DNA from: Streptomyces sp. Ru73
GTDB lineage: Bacteria > Actinomycetota > Actinomycetes > Streptomycetales > Streptomycetaceae
Reading direction: 5' to 3'
DNA: 64,000 nt
Assembly (NCBI RefSeq): GCF_002920575.1
Contig: NZ_PQSQ01000006.1
Span: 83,905 to 147,904, forward strand
Shown here: positions 1 to 8,337 of the stretch, piece by piece
How the letters are laid out: each line of letters starts with the position of its first letter
Numbering within the stretch: position 1 is the first letter of the stretch
Program-made: the position numbers and the translations under genes
The notes under the pieces: generated by a model
Database searches by the model: none
Seen by the model: the letters and a program-made list of their open reading frames with translations, nothing else
What the model was told of the DNA's origin: nothing

Positions 1-475
1 CATGGACATTACCGGAACGAGGCGGTCCATGCGGCGGCGCGGCCCGTCTGCTCGGTGCCGAGGGGGCGACGGCGTCCTCCGCCGGATGCGGCACGGCCGC
101 CGGCGGCGCGTCGTACTCCACCGAGCAGTCCACCTCGTGGTGCGCGCACAGCACTTCGGCCAGCCGGACGAGCGCCGCCGTGTCCCCGGTCCGCCCCACC
201 CGGTGCAGATCGACGACGACCGTGCCGCTGCCGGGGCGGATGACGGCGTTGAGCAGCCGCCCCAGATGGGGCTCGGCCACCGGGCGGATCGGGCGGTGCA
301 CTTCGATGACGGTGCGGTCGTCGTACCGGCGTACCGCGACCGGCGACGGCCCGGTCCCGTCGGCCGCCGGACGGGCCGCCGCGGCGCCGCCCGCCCCGGC
401 CGGAACCGGCGGCGTACGGAGCCGGTGGCGGACGGAGGCCCACAACGGGTGCAGGGAAGGAGCGGTCCACGTCAT
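1..475 (-). CDS. STAS-like (anti-sigma antagonist type) protein, partial
   Basis: Reading the minus strand from an ATG at 475 gives an open frame of about 158 codons that runs off the left edge, so the C-terminus is missing. A ribosome site (GAGGGAGA) lies 5 nt upstream, which favours this ATG over an in-frame one six codons earlier. The middle of the product (for example RTVIEVHRPI, then GTVVVDLHRVGRTGDTAALV) has the beta-strand/helix pattern of STAS domains of anti-sigma factor antagonists. The usual DSSG phosphorylation motif is replaced by RTGDTA, so it may be a degenerate or non-phosphorylated member. Family assignment is by motif pattern only. It is divergent from the GNAT gene at 825. 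Confidence 0.5.
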   Translation of the reverse strand, partial: MTWTAPSLHPLWASVRHRLRTPPVPAGAGGAAAARPAADGTGPSPVAVRRYDDRTVIEVHRPIRPVAEPHLGRLLNAVIRPGSGTVVVDLHRVGRTGDTAALVRLAEVLCAHHEVDCSVEYDAPPAAVPHPAEDAVAPSAPSRRAAPPHGPPRSGNVH

Positions 476-824
476 CGCGGTCTCCCTCGGCATCAAGACC
501 TGCTGGAACAAGCCGTCGCGGCCCGCCGTGGGGCGGCGCGGGTGGCGACGCGGGAGCGACTGGGATTCTGCCACCGCGCGCGGCCGGCGGGCAGGGCCTG
601 TCGGCCTCTGGACAAGACCGGGAGCGCCTGTTGGGCCCGGCACCGGAGCGCCGCGGGGGCCGCGGCCGGACGCCCGGCGCGAGCGGTGGCTTTCGGCCGT
701 TGCCCGGCCCCGGCGGCCCCCGGTGGCTTTCATGGTCCAGCGGCGCGCCGGCGGCCCGGCGTCCGGTGCGCCGCCGGGCTTCCCCGCCGGCGCCGGCTGT
801 CCCCAGGAAGGGAGAACGTTGTTC
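476..824. other. Intergenic region between divergent STAS-like and GNAT genes
   Basis: This 349-bp stretch separates two divergent genes and should hold both promoters. I see ribosome-binding sites at each edge (minus strand near 480-490; AGGAAGGGAG at 805-814 on the plus strand). I see no convincing -35/-10 pair, RNA gene or extra coding sequence; the sequence is uniformly GC-rich. Confidence 0.4.
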
Positions 825-1898
825 ATGCTCTCGGTACCCACCGCCTCGGCGGCCACCGGTTCGTACGCCACGTCGATCGCAGACACCGCCGAGCAGGTAC
901 GGGCGGCCCGGCGGCTGCGCCACCGGGTCCTCGCCGAGGAGGCGGGGGCGTCGCCGCGCACCCGGCTCGCGGGCGCCGACGCCTTCGACGCGTCGGCCGA
1001 TCACCTGATCGTGACGGACACGACGAGCGGCGAGGTGGTCGGCACGTACCGGCTGCTGCCGCCGGGGCGCACCGAACGGCTCAGCTCGGAGGGCGCGTTC
1101 GACCTGGGGGCCCTGCACGCGCTGCGCGGCCGGCTGGTCGAGGCGAGCCCTTCGTGCGTCCACCCGGACCACCGGACCGGCGCGGTGACCGACCTGATGT
1201 GGGCGGGGCTCGCGCGGTACGTCCTGCTGTCCGGTGCCCGCTACCTGGCCTGCCGCGCCGCCGTCCCGCTGGACGACGGCGGCCGGGCCGCCTCGGCCGG
1301 CTGGCTGCTCGGCAACGTCAAGCACTGCGCCCCGGCCGACCTGCGGGTACACCCGTACCGGCCCTGGACGCCGCGGGGCGTGAGCGAGCACGAGCCGAGC
1401 TACGCGCTGCTGCCGCCGCCGCTCCGCGGCTACCTGCGGGCCGGCGCCTGGATGTGCGGAGCCCCGGCGCACGACCCGGAGTCCGGCGTGGCGGACTTCT
1501 TCGTGCTGCTGGACACGGACCGGCTCGACGACCGTTACCGGCACTCCTTCGCGGGGGATAGGGGCCCGTGCGGGGCGGCCGGGCCGGGCCGCACGCGGCG
1601 GGTGCGCGGAGCTGCCGTGCCCCGCCGGGCCCCGGCGTGTCAGCTCCGGCCGGCCCAGGCCCCCGCGTACGCGCGCGCCGCGGCACGCGGGTCGGCGGCC
1701 GCGCAGATGCCGGAGACGACCGCGCCGCCCGCCGCGCCCGCGGCCCGCAGCAGCGGCATGTCCGCCACGGTCACCCCGCCGATCGCCACCGCCGGGAGCG
1801 GGGTGGGCAGCGCCAGCCGGCCGAAGCCCTCGATGCCCAGCTCGGGCGGTGCGTCCGCCTTCGTACGGGTGGCGTGCAGCGCGCCGATGCCGACGTAG
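825..1898 (+). CDS. OlsB-type GNAT acyltransferase with abnormal C-terminal run-on
   Basis: Residues 1 to about 242 match the GNAT subfamily of ornithine N-acyltransferase OlsB / hemolysin-like acyltransferases. Visible motifs are RRLRHRVLAEE near residue 27, VGTYRLLPPG, then SEGAFDL and SCVHPDHRTGAVTDLMWAGL, which form the acyl-donor pocket. The family transfers acyl groups to amines, for example in lipid or signal synthesis; the substrate here is unknown. Family members usually stop soon after the motif seen here as DTDRLDDRYRHSF (about 1550). Here the frame stays open for about 115 more codons of Ala/Pro/Arg-rich sequence, ending at 1898 and running antisense through the 3' third of thiE. 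A stop occurs at 1559-1561 in the neighbouring frame, so a frameshift near the C-terminus or a lost stop is likely. ATG 825 is preceded by AGGAAGGGAG (805-814); TTG 819 is an alternative start. Confidence 0.65.
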   Translation: MLSVPTASAATGSYATSIADTAEQVRAARRLRHRVLAEEAGASPRTRLAGADAFDASADHLIVTDTTSGEVVGTYRLLPPGRTERLSSEGAFDLGALHALRGRLVEASPSCVHPDHRTGAVTDLMWAGLARYVLLSGARYLACRAAVPLDDGGRAASAGWLLGNVKHCAPADLRVHPYRPWTPRGVSEHEPSYALLPPPLRGYLRAGAWMCGAPAHDPESGVADFFVLLDTDRLDDRYRHSFAGDRGPCGAAGPGRTRRVRGAAVPRRAPACQLRPAQAPAYARAAARGSAAAQMPETTAPPAAPAARSSGMSATVTPPIATAGSGVGSASRPKPSMPSSGGASAFVRVACSAPMPT

Positions 1899-2320
1899 TC
1901 GACCCGCGCGGGCTCCTTGGCGGCCGCCCGCAGCTCCTCCTCCGTCGCGGCGCTCAGCCCGATCACCGCGTCCGGCCCGACGAGCGCGCGGACGGCGGCC
2001 ACCGGCAGGTCCGACTGGCCGACGTGCACCCCCGTCACCCGCGCCCCGGCGGCGCGGGCCGCCAGGTACACGTCCACCCGGTCGTTCACGAACAGCGCGA
2101 CCCGCTCCGGCAGCGCAGCGGCGATCCGCACCACCGTGTCCAGGAAGCCCCGCGCGTCGGTGTCCTTCTCGCGGACCTGCACGGCGGTGACCCCGCCGGC
2201 CACGGCCTCGGCGACCGTGCCCGGCACGTCCCGGCCGCACGCGGCGGCCTGCGCCGCGTCCGTGACCAGGTAGACGGAGAGGTCGGGCCGCCCGCCGGCC
2301 GGCGTGCCGTTCACGCCCAC
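1640..2320 (-). CDS. thiE: Thiamine-phosphate synthase
   Basis: ThiE joins 4-amino-5-hydroxymethyl-2-methylpyrimidine pyrophosphate with thiazole phosphate to make thiamine phosphate in the cytoplasm. The 226-residue product has the expected TIM-barrel signatures: YLVTD near the N-terminus, VQVREKD (diphosphate-binding), [29 protein letters not shown] and a C-terminal AIGGV. Length is normal. Its start overlaps the end of thiM by 10 nt, so the two are translationally coupled and both lie downstream of the TPP riboswitch at 3164-3241. The 3' part is overlapped on the other strand by the run-on of the GNAT gene. Confidence 0.95.
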   Translation of the reverse strand: MGVNGTPAGGRPDLSVYLVTDAAQAAACGRDVPGTVAEAVAGGVTAVQVREKDTDARGFLDTVVRIAAALPERVALFVNDRVDVYLAARAAGARVTGVHVGQSDLPVAAVRALVGPDAVIGLSAATEEELRAAAKEPARVDYVGIGALHATRTKADAPPELGIEGFGRLALPTPLPAVAIGGVTVADMPLLRAAGAAGGAVVSGICAAADPRAAARAYAGAWAGRS

Positions 2321-3147
2321 GAGACCGCCGCCCGCTTGCCGAGCGTCTCCTCGTCCAGGCCGTACAGCGCGTCCAGGAAGGCGGCGGCGAAGCTGCCGGG
2401 CCCGGCGCTGCGCTCCGCCGCGACCTCGGCGGCCACCGTGTAGACGGCCACGGCGGCGGCCGCGGCGGCGAGCCGGTCACCCTGCGCGGCGGCGTCCGGC
2501 GTGGTCCGCGGGGCGAACGCCGCGAGCACCGCGCCGAGCGCGCAGCCCCCGCCGGTCACCCGGGTCAGCAGCGGGTCCCCGTTGGCGATCCGCACGGTCC
2601 GCTCGCCGTCGGTGAGCAGGTCGACGGCGCCGGACACCGCGACCACGGCACCGGTGGCGCGGGCCAGCTCGCCCGCTGCGGCGGCCGCCGACTCGACCTC
2701 GTCGGTGGCGTCCACGCCGCGTCCGCCGTCCCCGGTCCCGGCGACCGCGATGATCTCCGAGGCGTTGCCGCGGACGACGGCGGGCCCCTGGGCGAGCAGC
2801 TCCCGGGCCAGCGCGGTGCGTACCGGCAGCGAGCCGACGGCCACCGGGTCCAGCACCCAGGGCGTGCCCGCCGCAGCCGCTCCGGCGACCGCCTCGGTCA
2901 TCGCGGCGCGCTGCTCGGCGTGCGGGGTACCCAGGTTGACCAGTACTCCGGAGGCGGCCCCGGCGAACGGTCCGGCCTCCTCGGGAATGTCCACCATGGC
3001 CGGGGCCGCACCCAGCGCGAGCAGGACGTTGGCCGTGAAGTTGGCGACCACCTGGTTGGTGAGGCACTGCACCAGTGGTGTTTCATGGCGTACGCGGTTG
3101 AGGGCCTGCCAGGTGACGGCGAGCAGGTCGTCGGCCGGACGCGTCAT
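2311..3147 (-). CDS. thiM: Hydroxyethylthiazole kinase
   Basis: ThiM phosphorylates 4-methyl-5-(2-hydroxyethyl)thiazole, salvaging the thiazole half of thiamine for ThiE. The product of 278 residues shows the ribokinase-like pattern of the family: [15 protein letters not shown] near the N-terminus, [23 protein letters not shown], and [15 protein letters not shown] carrying the phosphate-binding GGGC and catalytic region. I chose the ATG at 3147 because a GGAGG ribosome site sits at 3157-3161; the longer frame starting at 3168 would contain that site inside its coding sequence. The TPP riboswitch ends just 2 nt before the GGAGG. First gene of a thiM-thiE operon. Confidence 0.95.
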   Translation of the reverse strand: MTRPADDLLAVTWQALNRVRHETPLVQCLTNQVVANFTANVLLALGAAPAMVDIPEEAGPFAGAASGVLVNLGTPHAEQRAAMTEAVAGAAAAGTPWVLDPVAVGSLPVRTALARELLAQGPAVVRGNASEIIAVAGTGDGGRGVDATDEVESAAAAAGELARATGAVVAVSGAVDLLTDGERTVRIANGDPLLTRVTGGGCALGAVLAAFAPRTTPDAAAQGDRLAAAAAAVAVYTVAAEVAAERSAGPGSFAAAFLDALYGLDEETLGKRAAVSWA

Positions 3148-3163
3148 AGGGGCATTCCTCCGT

Positions 3164-3241
3164 GACATTCCCTTCGCTGGTGCGATCCAGATCAGGTTCG
3201 ACGGGTGTGATCTCAGCCCTTGAGATGGGGCACCCCGTGTC
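3164..3241 (-). promoter_or_regulatory. TPP (thi-box) riboswitch of thiM-thiE
   Basis: On the minus strand this leader has the ordered conserved blocks of the thiamine pyrophosphate riboswitch: CGGGGTGCC, GGGCTGAGATCACACCCG, GAACCTGATCTGGAT and GCGAAGGGAATGTC. The outer stem P1 can form from GACA (near 3241) with TGTC (near 3164). The thiM ribosome site GGAGG (3157-3161) lies 2 nt beyond P1, so ligand-stabilised P1 plausibly limits ribosome access (translational control). That mechanism is inferred from spacing; the element itself is clear. Confidence 0.95.
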
Positions 3242-3306
3242 TCGTGTGCCTCACCATGCTACCCGCACCCCGTTCCCGAACCGGAACCCCGACCTCTGGA
3301 ATCCCC

Positions 3307-4683
3307 ATGACCATCGAGAGGCCCGTCTTCGACGGGCGCATGCCCGCCGGCGCCGGCGACCTGTCCGTCGAGCGGCACGGCATCGGCCCGGTGCCCGAGG
3401 GCAACCGCTACGGCCGGCCCGGCCGCCTCTTCACCGTCTGGTTCGCGCCCAACCTGACCATGACCGGGGTCTTCACCGGCACCGTGGGCATCGGCCTCGG
3501 GCTCGACTTCTGGACGGCGTTCGCCGCCATGGCGCTCGGCACGCTGCTCGGCGCCGCCCCGTCCGCGTACCTCGGCACCTGGGGAAGCCTCACCGGCACC
3601 GGCCAACTCCCGCTCTCCCGGCTCGCGTTCGGCAACGGCGTCGTACTGCCCGGCGTCCTGCAGTGGCTGTCCTCCATCGCCTGGGACGCGCTCATCGGGC
3701 TCTTCGGCGGGGACGCGCTGGCCCGGCTGCTCGGCTGGCCGTTCTGGCTCGGCGCGCTCACCGTCCTGCTCCTCCAGGGCGTCGTCGGCGTCCTCGGCTA
3801 CGAGGCCATCCACCGCCTCCAGACCGTGATGACCTTCGTGCTGGGCGCGGCCTTCCTCGCCCTCAGCGTCAAGCTGCTCGACGGCGTCCCGCTGCCCTCG
3901 GCCGCCACCGCGCACGGCGCCGACCGGGCCGGCGCGTTCCTGCTCACCACCGCCGTCGCGCTGAGCCTGGCGATCTCCTGGGCCCCGTACGCCTCGGACT
4001 TCAGCCGCTACCTGCCGCGCTCGGCGTCCCGGCAGCGGATGTTCTGGTACGCGCTGCTCGGCATGGCCGTCTCCTACCTCTGGGTGCAGACGCTCGGCCT
4101 GTGGGCCGCCGGCCTGTTCACCGAGCAGACGGCGGCGGGCGTGCAGAAGCTGCTCGGCGGCGGCGCGCTGGCCGCCTTCGGGCTGCTGGCCATCGCCGCC
4201 TCCGCGGTGTGCAGCAACGCCATGAACGACTACAGCGGATCGCTGGCCCTGCAGACGGCGGGCGTCCGCATCCCGCGCCCGCTCGCCGCCGCCGTGGCCG
4301 CCGTCCTCGGCTTCCTGCTCGTGCTGTGGATGCACGCCGCCGACACCACGGCCCGCTTCCAGAACGTGCTGCTCTTCGTCGGCTACTGGATCCCCGGCTT
4401 CATCGGCGTCGTCGCGGTCGACTGGCTCGCCCGCGCCAGGGCACGCGGCGGCCGCCCGGTCGACGTGCACGAGGAGTTCGCGCGCCCGCAGCCGTGGTGG
4501 CCGGCGGTCCTGGCCTTCGTCGTGGCCTTCGCCGCGGCCGTGCCCTTCATGGACACCTCGCTGTACGTCGGCCCGGCCGCCGAGGCACTGCACGGCGCCG
4601 ACCTGGCGTACTACGTGGCCTTCCTGGTCTCGGTCGCGGTCTACGCACCGCTGCGCCTGCGGAAGTCCGCGGCGCGCGCCTGA
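3307..4683 (+). CDS. NCS1 family nucleobase/thiamine-precursor type permease
   Basis: The 458-residue product has about 12 hydrophobic segments and features of the NCS1 (purine-cytosine permease, Fur/PucI/CodB) family: WFAPNLTMTGVFTGT in TM1, GTLLGAAPSAYLGTWGS, AISWAPYASDFSRYLP, and SNAMNDYSGSLALQTAG. NCS1 carriers take up cytosine, allantoin, hydantoins or, for CytX-type members, hydroxymethylpyrimidine. Its head-to-head position with thiM-thiE makes a thiamine-precursor role attractive, but no riboswitch is present on this strand. I chose ATG 3307 because the N-terminus fits the family; the ribosome site is weak. The substrate is therefore inferred only. Confidence 0.85.
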   Translation: MTIERPVFDGRMPAGAGDLSVERHGIGPVPEGNRYGRPGRLFTVWFAPNLTMTGVFTGTVGIGLGLDFWTAFAAMALGTLLGAAPSAYLGTWGSLTGTGQLPLSRLAFGNGVVLPGVLQWLSSIAWDALIGLFGGDALARLLGWPFWLGALTVLLLQGVVGVLGYEAIHRLQTVMTFVLGAAFLALSVKLLDGVPLPSAATAHGADRAGAFLLTTAVALSLAISWAPYASDFSRYLPRSASRQRMFWYALLGMAVSYLWVQTLGLWAAGLFTEQTAAGVQKLLGGGALAAFGLLAIAASAVCSNAMNDYSGSLALQTAGVRIPRPLAAAVAAVLGFLLVLWMHAADTTARFQNVLLFVGYWIPGFIGVVAVDWLARARARGGRPVDVHEEFARPQPWWPAVLAFVVAFAAAVPFMDTSLYVGPAAEALHGADLAYYVAFLVSVAVYAPLRLRKSAARA

Positions 4684-4689
4684 CACGCG

Positions 4690-4708
4690 GGCTTCGCCTT
4701 ACGAAGCC
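4690..4708. terminator. Bidirectional hairpin between convergent genes
   Basis: A 7-bp stem (GGCTTCG / CGAAGCC) with a 5-nt loop fills the 25-bp gap between the permease stop and the convergent AraC-gene stop. There is no long T-run. It fits a shared terminator. Confidence 0.6.
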
Positions 4709-5644
4709 TTACGAACGCAGGGTCTCCGACGGCGAGACCCCGAACCGCCTCCGGTACGCAGCGGCGAACCGCCCGCCGTGGGTGAACCCCCAGCGGGCGG
4801 CCACCTCGGCGACGGTGGCGCCCGCGTCGGGATCGGCCAGCTCCGCGTGCACCCGGTCCAGCCGGATGTCGCGCAGCGTGGCCGTGGGGGAGGCCCCGAC
4901 GTACTTCTGGAAGCCCTCCTGCAGCCGTCGCACGCTCACCCCGGCCACCTCCGCCATGTCGGCCGCGGTCCACGGGCGTCCGGGGTCGTCGTGCAGCTCG
5001 TCCAGGATGCGCTTGACGATCCGCGGCCGCAGCGCCGCCCTGGGGTCCTGGTCGGGGACGACCGCGAGGATGAACCCGGTGGTGATCGCGCTGACCATTT
5101 GGCGCGCCACCAGCTCGCTGGCCAGCATGGCGTCCACCTGGCGCAGGTCGGCGGAGAGCATGCGGACGAAGTGCAGCCAGCTGCGCGCCGCGTCCGTGCA
5201 CGGCGCGATCTGCGACGGCAGCGCCCGCGGCCGGGCCGGGGCGGCGAGCACCCGGCCGGTCTCCCGCTCCAGCAGGTCCCGGTCGAACTTCACGCCGACC
5301 ACCGTGCAGTCGTGGGACCAGCAGGTGATCGGGGTGCGGGTGTCCGGCGGGAAGATGGTGCCCTCGCCCACGCCTGACACCACCGTCCGCCCGGCGCTGC
5401 GCGACTCCAGGTGGCCGGAGAGCGGCACGTTGACCTCGTACGCGTCCGGGTAGTCGCAGTCGATCGCCACGTCGGCGCCCCAGCCGATCCGCCCGAGGGT
5501 GAGCGGCCCGAGGTCGGTGGTGTGCAGCGAGAGGTTCAGCTCCGGCCCCCGGGACAGCGCCGTCAGCTCGTGCGGGAAGTACGCACTCGTGACGACCTCC
5601 GCCGCCTCGTCCCAGTCACCGGTCGTCGTCGTGGTGGTCTTCAA
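4709..5644 (-). CDS. AraC family regulator, ThcR/FeaR-like, next to gcoAB
   Basis: The product (about 311 residues from a TTG at 5644) has an N-terminal AraC-binding-like domain of the FeaR/ThcR type (YEVNVPLSGHLESRSAGRTV) and a C-terminal double helix-turn-helix AraC domain (WTAADMAEVAGVSVRRLQEGF; AARWGFTHGGRFAAAYRRRFG). Regulators of this type control P450 systems such as thcBCD/eth in Rhodococcus. It is divergent from the P450/reductase pair and is its likely activator. The start is uncertain: no in-frame ATG precedes the conserved domain, and the GGAGGA at about 5669-5674 is too far from the TTG. An upstream start is possible. Confidence 0.8.
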   Translation of the reverse strand: MKTTTTTTGDWDEAAEVVTSAYFPHELTALSRGPELNLSLHTTDLGPLTLGRIGWGADVAIDCDYPDAYEVNVPLSGHLESRSAGRTVVSGVGEGTIFPPDTRTPITCWSHDCTVVGVKFDRDLLERETGRVLAAPARPRALPSQIAPCTDAARSWLHFVRMLSADLRQVDAMLASELVARQMVSAITTGFILAVVPDQDPRAALRPRIVKRILDELHDDPGRPWTAADMAEVAGVSVRRLQEGFQKYVGASPTATLRDIRLDRVHAELADPDAGATVAEVAARWGFTHGGRFAAAYRRRFGVSPSETLRS

Positions 5645-5932
5645 CGCCGTCGCACCGCCCTGCCCGTCCTCCGCGAGTGAACGATGTGTAACACGATTCC
5701 GGCGTGGCCGGAAAGGGCCGGTGCACCGCCCGGTACGGCCCGTTCCGCGGTGGCGCGGCGCGCCGTCAGGTCCGCCGCGCAATGTGTCTGCGGACCGCGC
5801 CGAGCGGATCGACGGACCCCGCAGGCCCGTGCTCTGCTGCCGCTCACGCCGCAGCCGCCGCTGCCGTACGGCACCCGCGGAGGTGCCCCGGCGGCGGTCG
5901 CGTGACGTTCCCGAGCAGACGGAGGACAGCCC

Positions 5933-7144
5933 ATGAGCGCAATCCCGCAGTGGATCGAAGACATCACCATGGCCGAGCTGGAACGGAATCCGTACCCGTT
6001 CTACGAGCGGCTGCGGGCCGAGGCGCCGCTGGCGTACGTGCCGCTCCTCGGCGCGCACGTCGCCACCACTGCCGAACTGTGCCGGACGGTGGCGAACAGC
6101 CCCGACTTCGAAGCCGTCATCACCCGGGCCGGCGGGCGCACCTTCGGTCACCCCGCGGTGATCGGCGTGAACGGCGACGTCCACCGGGACCTCCGCTCCA
6201 TGGTGGACCCGGCGCTGCAGCCCACCGAGGTCGACCGCTGGGTGGACGAGCTGGTGCGGCCCATCGCGCGGCGCTACGTGGCGGCCATCGAGGACGCCGG
6301 GAAGGCCGAGCTGGTCTCGGAGTTCTGCGAACCGGTCAGCGTGCGCGCCCTCGGCGACCTGCTCGGCCTGAAGGACGTCCCCTCGGACAAGCTGCGCGAG
6401 TGGTTCCACAAGCTCTCGCACTCCTTCACCAACGCCGCGCTGGACGAGAACGGCGAGTTCGCGAACCCGGAGGGATTCGCGGAAGGGGACGCGGCGAAGG
6501 CGGAGATCCGCGCCATCGTGGACCCGCTGATCGACAAGTGGACCGTGCAGCCCGACGACAGCGCCATCTCCCACTGGCTGCACGACGGCATGCCGGAAGG
6601 GCAGGTCAGGGACCGGGAGTACATCTACCCGACGCTCTTCGTGTTCCTGCTGGGCGCGATGCAGGAGCCGGGGCACGCGATGGCCTCCACGCTCGCCGGG
6701 CTGTTCACCCGGCCCGAGCAGTTCGAGGCCGTGGTGGACGAGCCGGGGCTGATCCCGCGTGCCGTCGCCGAGGGCATGCGCTGGACGTCACCGATCTGGT
6801 CGGCGACGGCCCGCACCAACATCCGGGACACCACCGTCGGCGGTGTGTTCCTGCCCAAGGGCTCGACGGTGATGATGGCCTACGGCTCCGCCAACCACGA
6901 CACCGGCGTGTACGAGGCCCCGTCCGCCTACGACCTGACCCGCCCGCCGCTGCCGCACCTCGCCTTCGGCGCCGGCAACCACGCGTGCGCCGGCATCTAC
7001 TTCGCCAACCACGTGTGCCGGATCGGCCTGGAAGAGCTGCTGGAGGCGATCCCCAACCTCGAACGGGACACCGGCGCCGACGTCGAGTTCTGGGGCTGGG
7101 GCTTCCGCGGCCCGACCGCGCTGCACACGGTCTGGGAGGTCTGA
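5933..7144 (+). CDS. gcoA: Cytochrome P450, guaiacol O-demethylase GcoA (CYP255A type)
   Basis: GcoA removes the methyl group of guaiacol and related lignin aryl ethers, giving catechol plus formaldehyde. The 403-residue protein resembles Amycolatopsis GcoA as I remember it, over its whole length. Visible features: [34 protein letters not shown], the unusual I-helix GAMQEPGH (residues 241-248) in place of the common AGxDT, and the heme motif [10 protein letters not shown] with Cys352. The three phenylalanines that clamp the substrate in GcoA (F75, F169, F395) correspond to F71, F165 and F391 here, and T296 to T292. ATG 5933 has a good GGAGGA site. It lies 2 nt before gcoB and is divergent from the AraC gene. 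Confidence 0.92.
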   Translation: MSAIPQWIEDITMAELERNPYPFYERLRAEAPLAYVPLLGAHVATTAELCRTVANSPDFEAVITRAGGRTFGHPAVIGVNGDVHRDLRSMVDPALQPTEVDRWVDELVRPIARRYVAAIEDAGKAELVSEFCEPVSVRALGDLLGLKDVPSDKLREWFHKLSHSFTNAALDENGEFANPEGFAEGDAAKAEIRAIVDPLIDKWTVQPDDSAISHWLHDGMPEGQVRDREYIYPTLFVFLLGAMQEPGHAMASTLAGLFTRPEQFEAVVDEPGLIPRAVAEGMRWTSPIWSATARTNIRDTTVGGVFLPKGSTVMMAYGSANHDTGVYEAPSAYDLTRPPLPHLAFGAGNHACAGIYFANHVCRIGLEELLEAIPNLERDTGADVEFWGWGFRGPTALHTVWEV

Positions 7145-7146
7145 GC

Positions 7147-8196
7147 ATGCCGGCACCCACCGAGACGGCGTTCCGGATCACCACGGCCGCGGGCTCCGAG
7201 GTCTCCTGTCGCCCCGGCCAGCCGCTGCTCGACGCCTTCCTGCGGGCCGGCGTCTGGCTGCCCAACTCCTGCAACCAGGGCACCTGCGGCACGTGCAAGC
7301 TGCGCGTGACGTCGGGCCGCGTCGACCACGGCGCCTCGCCCGAGCAGACCCTCCCGGCCGAGGAACGCGCGGCCGGGTACGCGCTGGCCTGCCAGGCCAC
7401 GCCCGTCTGCGACACCACCGTCGAACCGCTCACGACCGGCGACGGGACCGCGGCGGGACACGTCCTGAAGGACTTCCTGGGGACCGTCACCGAGGTCGCG
7501 GACATCGCCCGGGACACCCGCCGGATACGGCTGGCGCTCGACGAGCCGCTGGCCTTCTCGGCAGGCCAGTACGCCGAGCTGCGCGTGCCCGGCACCGGTG
7601 CGACCCGTCCGTACTCCATGGCGAGCAGCCCGGCGGACCCCACCGAGCTGGAGTTCCACGTCCGCCGCGAACCCGGCGGGCTCGCCACGGACGGCTGGCT
7701 CTTCGCGACCGTGCGGCCCGGTGACACGGTCGGGCTGACGGGCCCGCTCGGCGACTTCTGCTTCGATCCGGCCGACGACGCCGACGACGCCGAGGGGATG
7801 ATCCTGCTGGGCGGCGGTACCGGGCTGGCCCCGCTCAAGTCGATCGCGCGCGCGGCGCTCGGCGCGGACCCGGACCGGGAGATTCACCTGTACCACGGGG
7901 TGCGCGGCGCGGCCGATCTGTACGACGGGGAATTCTTCGAGGACCTCGCGCGCCGCCACGCCGGCTTCCATTACGTGCCCTGCCTGAGCGCGGAGGAGTG
8001 GGCGGGGCGTACCGGCTATGTGAGCGAGGTGTTCCTGGCGGACTTCCCGGCCTCGTGCCGCGGCTACGCCGGATATCTCTGCGGGCCGCCGCCGATGGTG
8101 GAGGCGGGAGTGAAGGCGTTCAAGCGGCGCCGGATGGCTCCGCGCCGCATCCACAAGGAGCGTTTCACCCCGGCCGCCGCGCCGCCCGTCCGGTAG
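7147..8196 (+). CDS. gcoB: Three-domain P450 reductase GcoB (2Fe-2S / FAD / NADH)
   Basis: GcoB passes electrons from NADH to GcoA. In this 349-residue protein the N-terminal 2Fe-2S domain comes first (CNQGTCGTCKL, with the fourth Cys in ALACQA). It is followed by an FAD-binding barrel (RPYSMASSP) and an NAD domain (LLGGGTGLAPLKSIA, CGPPPMVEAG). The C-terminal FKRRRMAPRRIHKERF matches the known GcoB tail as I remember it. The ferredoxin-first domain order is the diagnostic feature of GcoB compared with ordinary phthalate-type reductases. It starts 2 nt after gcoA, so the two form one operon. A hairpin at 8221-8244 follows. Confidence 0.92.
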   Translation: MPAPTETAFRITTAAGSEVSCRPGQPLLDAFLRAGVWLPNSCNQGTCGTCKLRVTSGRVDHGASPEQTLPAEERAAGYALACQATPVCDTTVEPLTTGDGTAAGHVLKDFLGTVTEVADIARDTRRIRLALDEPLAFSAGQYAELRVPGTGATRPYSMASSPADPTELEFHVRREPGGLATDGWLFATVRPGDTVGLTGPLGDFCFDPADDADDAEGMILLGGGTGLAPLKSIARAALGADPDREIHLYHGVRGAADLYDGEFFEDLARRHAGFHYVPCLSAEEWAGRTGYVSEVFLADFPASCRGYAGYLCGPPPMVEAGVKAFKRRRMAPRRIHKERFTPAAAPPVR

Positions 8197-8220
8197 GAAT
8201 CCGCCCGGAAAAACAACGAA

Positions 8221-8244
8221 CCCCGGTCGCGCTGGCGGCCGGGG
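8221..8244 (+). terminator. Hairpin after gcoAB
   Basis: A perfect 6-bp GC stem (CCCCGG / CCGGGG) with a 12-nt loop lies 25 nt after the gcoB stop. It has no T-tract, as is common for actinomycete terminators. Confidence 0.5.
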
Positions 8245-8337
8245 CGGACTTCCGCGTATATTGGGAGTTTCGCGTGCCTGAATGAATCCGGGCAGGGCGA
8301 AGCTAACTAGGGCTATCTTAACCAGGCGGGAGTCGCA

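Noticed and set aside
9..2480. Very long minus-strand open frame of 823 codons
   Set aside because: It is Arg/Gly/Pro-rich with no domains and crosses the GNAT, thiE and thiM genes; this is the usual shadow of high-GC coding DNA.
3241..3307. Second riboswitch on the plus strand for the NCS1 permease
   Set aside because: None of the thi-box blocks occurs in plus orientation; the element belongs to thiM.
5681..5700. GTGT-A-ACAC near 5686 as AraC operator for gcoAB
   Set aside because: The dyad is 4 bp and AraC proteins normally use direct repeats; no second copy is visible.
8300..8330. AGCTAACTAGGGCTATCTTAACC as a possible IdeR/DmdR iron box before the HelD-like gene
   Set aside because: Only about 11 of 19 positions fit the iron-box consensus and the dyad is poor; no iron-related gene adjoins.
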